Origin: Kumtagia sp963829135
GTDB taxonomy: Bacteria > Pseudomonadota > Alphaproteobacteria > Rhizobiales > Rhizobiaceae
DNA: 64,000 nucleotides
Reading direction: 5' to 3'
NCBI GenBank assembly: GCA_963829135.1
Contig: CAWHHO010000008.1
Location: 620,001 to 684,000 of the forward strand
A program made the translations under genes and the position numbers. Shown here in pieces: positions 61,886 to 64,000 of the stretch. The notes below the pieces were generated by a model. It had not been told where the DNA came from. It saw only the letters and a program-made list of their open reading frames with translations, and ran no database searches. How positions within the stretch are numbered: the first letter of the stretch is position 1; every line of letters begins with the position of its first letter.

Positions 61886-62764
61886 TTACCGCGTCGGCAC
61901 CGGATGTTCGCCGCGATAGTCATAGAAGCCGCGACCGGCCTTGCGGCCGAGCCAGCCGGCCTCGACATATTTGACCAGCAGCGGGCAGGGTCGGTATTTC
62001 GAATCCGATAGTCCGTCATGCAGCACCTGCATGATCGACAGGCACGTGTCGAGGCCGATGAAATCGGCAAGCTGCAGCGGCCCCATGGGGTGGTTGGCGC
62101 CAAGCTTCATCGCTGTATCGATGGCCTCGACCGAACCGACTCCCTCATAGAGTGTATAGATCGCTTCGTTGATCATCGGCAACAGGATGCGGTTGACGAT
62201 GAAGGCGGGGAAGTCCTCCGACACCGTTGAAGCCTTGTCGAGCCGCCGCACATACTCCTTGGCGATCTCGAACGTGTAGTTGTCGGTGGCGATGCCGCGC
62301 ACGAGTTCGACCAGCTTCATCACCGGCACCGGGTTCATGAAGTGGATGCCGATGAAGCGCTCCGCCCGATCGGTCGAAGATGCGAGCCGGGTGATCGAGA
62401 TGGACGACGTATTGGTGGCAAGAATGGCTTCCGGATTCAGCACCGGGCATAGCTGCGCATAGATCTTGCGCTTGACACTTTCGTCCTCCGTGGCCGCCTC
62501 GACGACAAGGTCGGCACCAGCCAGATCCTGCAGAGCGGGCGCCGACGAAATCCGGCCCACCGCCGCCTGACGCTCTTCCTCGGTGAGCTTGCCACCGGCG
62601 ACTTGCCGCGCGAGATTGCCATTGACGGTGGCTATGCCTTTTTCGATCCGGTCAGGGGAAATGTCGTAGAGAAGAACGTTGTAGCCGGCCAGCGCCGAGA
62701 CATGCGCGATACCGCTGCCCATCTGTCCCGCACCAACGATGCCGACTGTTTCAATGCTGCTCAT
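61886..62764 (-). CDS. 3-hydroxybutyryl-CoA dehydrogenase
   Basis: A 292-residue enzyme of the 3-hydroxyacyl-CoA dehydrogenase family. The NAD site is GIVGAGQMGSGIAH (residues 8-21). Further motifs are AILATNTSSISITRLASSTDRAERFIGIHFMNPVPVMKLVEL in pieces (with catalytic His in GIHFMNP), FIVNRILLPMINEAIYTLYEGV and GANHPMGPLQLADFIGLDT. It acts in butyrate/polyhydroxybutyrate and fatty acid metabolism. In relatives it usually follows etfB-etfA; those genes are not seen upstream here, so the usual operon seems interrupted at this point. Confidence 0.96.
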   Translation of the reverse strand: MSSIETVGIVGAGQMGSGIAHVSALAGYNVLLYDISPDRIEKGIATVNGNLARQVAGGKLTEEERQAAVGRISSAPALQDLAGADLVVEAATEDESVKRKIYAQLCPVLNPEAILATNTSSISITRLASSTDRAERFIGIHFMNPVPVMKLVELVRGIATDNYTFEIAKEYVRRLDKASTVSEDFPAFIVNRILLPMINEAIYTLYEGVGSVEAIDTAMKLGANHPMGPLQLADFIGLDTCLSIMQVLHDGLSDSKYRPCPLLVKYVEAGWLGRKAGRGFYDYRGEHPVPTR

Positions 62765-63343
62765 CCGACATGTTCCCGTAGGCGGGCCTTATCCGCCCCG
62801 ATTATTTTGCAGTGCACACTAATGGGATGGCGCGGCCTTCGTCCATAGCAATGGATAAATTTTGTGCAGCCCGGCGCGTATAACTTGTGCGTCTGCTACC
62901 ACCGGCGGCGCGCCATATCGTCCCGCAAGGTGTTCGAGAAGCAAGAGGGCACGTCGGCCAGGAGCGCAAAACATCGCCACATGATCAAGTGCCCGGTGGT
63001 GCGAAGGAAGGTCTCTCCATGACCTCGCGATCCGCATCAGACGTTCTAGATGTTTGTTCTGCTTGTCTTGTGACGATGTGATCCACCAGTCGGTTGGCTT
63101 CCTCGGCAACAGCCGGGATTGTCCCGATTTGCGCGTCACCGCAAAATCCAGACCGGCGAAGTAGGGGCCCGGAACGGTGCTGATACCATCTTCTTGGACA
63201 GGTTGCCTTTCGCCGAGACGCCTCAAGCTGGCACGGTTGTCATAGCAACCGGGAACCAAAACCTCCCGGTCCCGCCGCCTCGGTCGTCAGACTCGCTAGC
63301 CAAGAGAGTCAAGGGCGATTCCGAGTCCAAGCGCTAGCCCCGC
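62765..63343. other. Gene-poor stretch right of the dehydrogenase gene
   Basis: About 580 bases with no supported gene. A 146-codon frame on the minus strand (63259 to 62819) lacks a ribosome binding site and any recognisable motif. I see no tRNA, integrase or insertion sequence. Promoters for the dehydrogenase should lie at its left end. Confidence 0.5.
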
Positions 63344-64000
63344 TTACGGAGTGGGCGCGGAATCCCCCGCTGGCATCGGCGTCAGTATGATTGACTGGAT
63401 ATTGAAGTTTCGCTGTCCGCCGAGGGCCCAGAGTAAGTCACCGCCTATCGAAGGTGCTGTTTGTACCGACATGTCCACAGTAGTAAGCGGCCCGGTTGTT
63501 GGTACAGGACTATCTCCGATGAATACCTTCGACGTTCCCGGAGGCACTAGGAGAGCGGTAGTGCCACGCCAATTCGCAATAGCTCCCACATCCACGGTTT
63601 TAGTTTCTCCATCTTTTTCCACTTGAGCAGTTACAGGAAGAGTTTTCCCCGTCGGAAAACCGCCACTCACGCTGGGCGAAATAACGACAGTCCATTCATC
63701 GGCCGCGCTCCTGACGGCGGGGGGTGTCTCTTGCGCCACTGCTGTGATGTCGAACAATCTTGACGTTGCACCGTTGACTGCCGAAGTTCCACTACCGACG
63801 GAGGATCCCGTTGCACCGGTCACGACGCTCGCGAGTACTGCAGGAGCTGCGATTCCAGCGAAGATCGCTTGTCTCACTTCCTTGCTTGTGTTGGTCAAGG
63901 CAACTGCGCCACCGATGATCGCCCAGATTCCCAAACCGACAAGAAACCCTATCTCCGGCACGGGCGTTCCGGGGACGGACACCAACGTTGTCGCTAATTT
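63344..64000 (-). CDS. Unrecognised membrane-anchored protein, cut by the right edge
   Basis: At least 218 codons, open across the window end (KLATTLVSVPGTP precedes the first possible start at 63985). It has two adjacent hydrophobic segments (IGFLVGLGIWAIIGGAVAL; AIFAGIAAPAVLASVV), then Ser/Gly/Thr-rich and beta-type sequence (VVISPSVSGGFPTGKTLPVTAQVEKDGETK, GTSKVFIGDSPVPTTGPLTTVDMSV) and a Pro-rich end. I do not recognise the family. Codon use looks less G+C-biased than in the housekeeping genes, which hints at an accessory origin. Confidence 0.5.
   Translation of the reverse strand, partial: KLATTLVSVPGTPVPEIGFLVGLGIWAIIGGAVALTNTSKEVRQAIFAGIAAPAVLASVVTGATGSSVGSGTSAVNGATSRLFDITAVAQETPPAVRSAADEWTVVISPSVSGGFPTGKTLPVTAQVEKDGETKTVDVGAIANWRGTTALLVPPGTSKVFIGDSPVPTTGPLTTVDMSVQTAPSIGGDLLWALGGQRNFNIQSIILTPMPAGDSAPTP

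Noticed and set aside
62819..63259. 146-codon minus-strand frame near the right edge
   Set aside because: No ribosome binding site and no recognisable motif.

Overview
The window is G+C-rich chromosomal DNA of an alphaproteobacterium. Gene content and order (aroA-cmk-rpsA, bolA-dnaJ-cobS-cobT, argH-lptM-lysA, rpmB-DUF3108, an erythritol locus with a DUF2291 transporter gene, TIGR02300 and TIGR02302/DUF4175 proteins) fit the Rhizobiales, most likely Mesorhizobium or a close relative. This is inference from recognised families; no search was run.

Region by region. Bases 1-1579 are accessory: a frameshifted secreted protein with 11-residue repeats, a small membrane protein and a gene-poor stretch ending at tRNA-Arg(CCG). 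Bases 1.7-17.4 kb hold a polyol (erythritol-type) locus of two divergent operons. The minus-strand operon runs DUF2291, ABC ATPase, permease, binding protein, DeoR regulator, a LyxK-like FGGY kinase and a GlpD-like dehydrogenase. The plus-strand operon is eryA-eryB-eryC-eryD-tpiB-rpiB. The 650-base control region between them carries two pairs of TGTTAT repeats, each pair spaced 11 bases, lying on the two predicted promoters. Bases 17.6-19.5 kb hold an SDR and a probable trans-3-hydroxy-L-proline dehydratase.

From 19.5 to 62.8 kb the window is mostly housekeeping: ABC-F ATPase, csbD, rpsA, cmk, aroA, tRNA-Ala(GGC), accA, an L,D-transpeptidase lipoprotein, tusA-like, leuB, leuD, cobS/cobT, rpmB, gloB, lysA, argH and tlpA. 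Small accessory genes are interspersed: a vapBC and a hicAB toxin-antitoxin pair with visible operator repeats, a secreted caspase-like protein, an orphan ECF sigma factor, and a BclA/YddA-like peptide-transporter-type ABC protein overlapping a DUF1194 gene. The right edge (62.8-64 kb) looks accessory again and ends inside an unrecognised membrane protein gene.

Most notable points. (1) A compact candidate preQ1-I riboswitch lies directly on the start codon of a queuosine-precursor transporter gene (yhhQ); its pseudoknot partner would be the AUG itself. (2) Five genes look broken, or wrongly extended, by one extra base in a short G/C run, which suggests either systematic sequencing error or real decay. 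(3) The ery locus has a duplicated kinase/dehydrogenase pair and helically phased operator repeats. (4) A 158-base palindromic element ends on the start codon of a secreted phytase-like protein.
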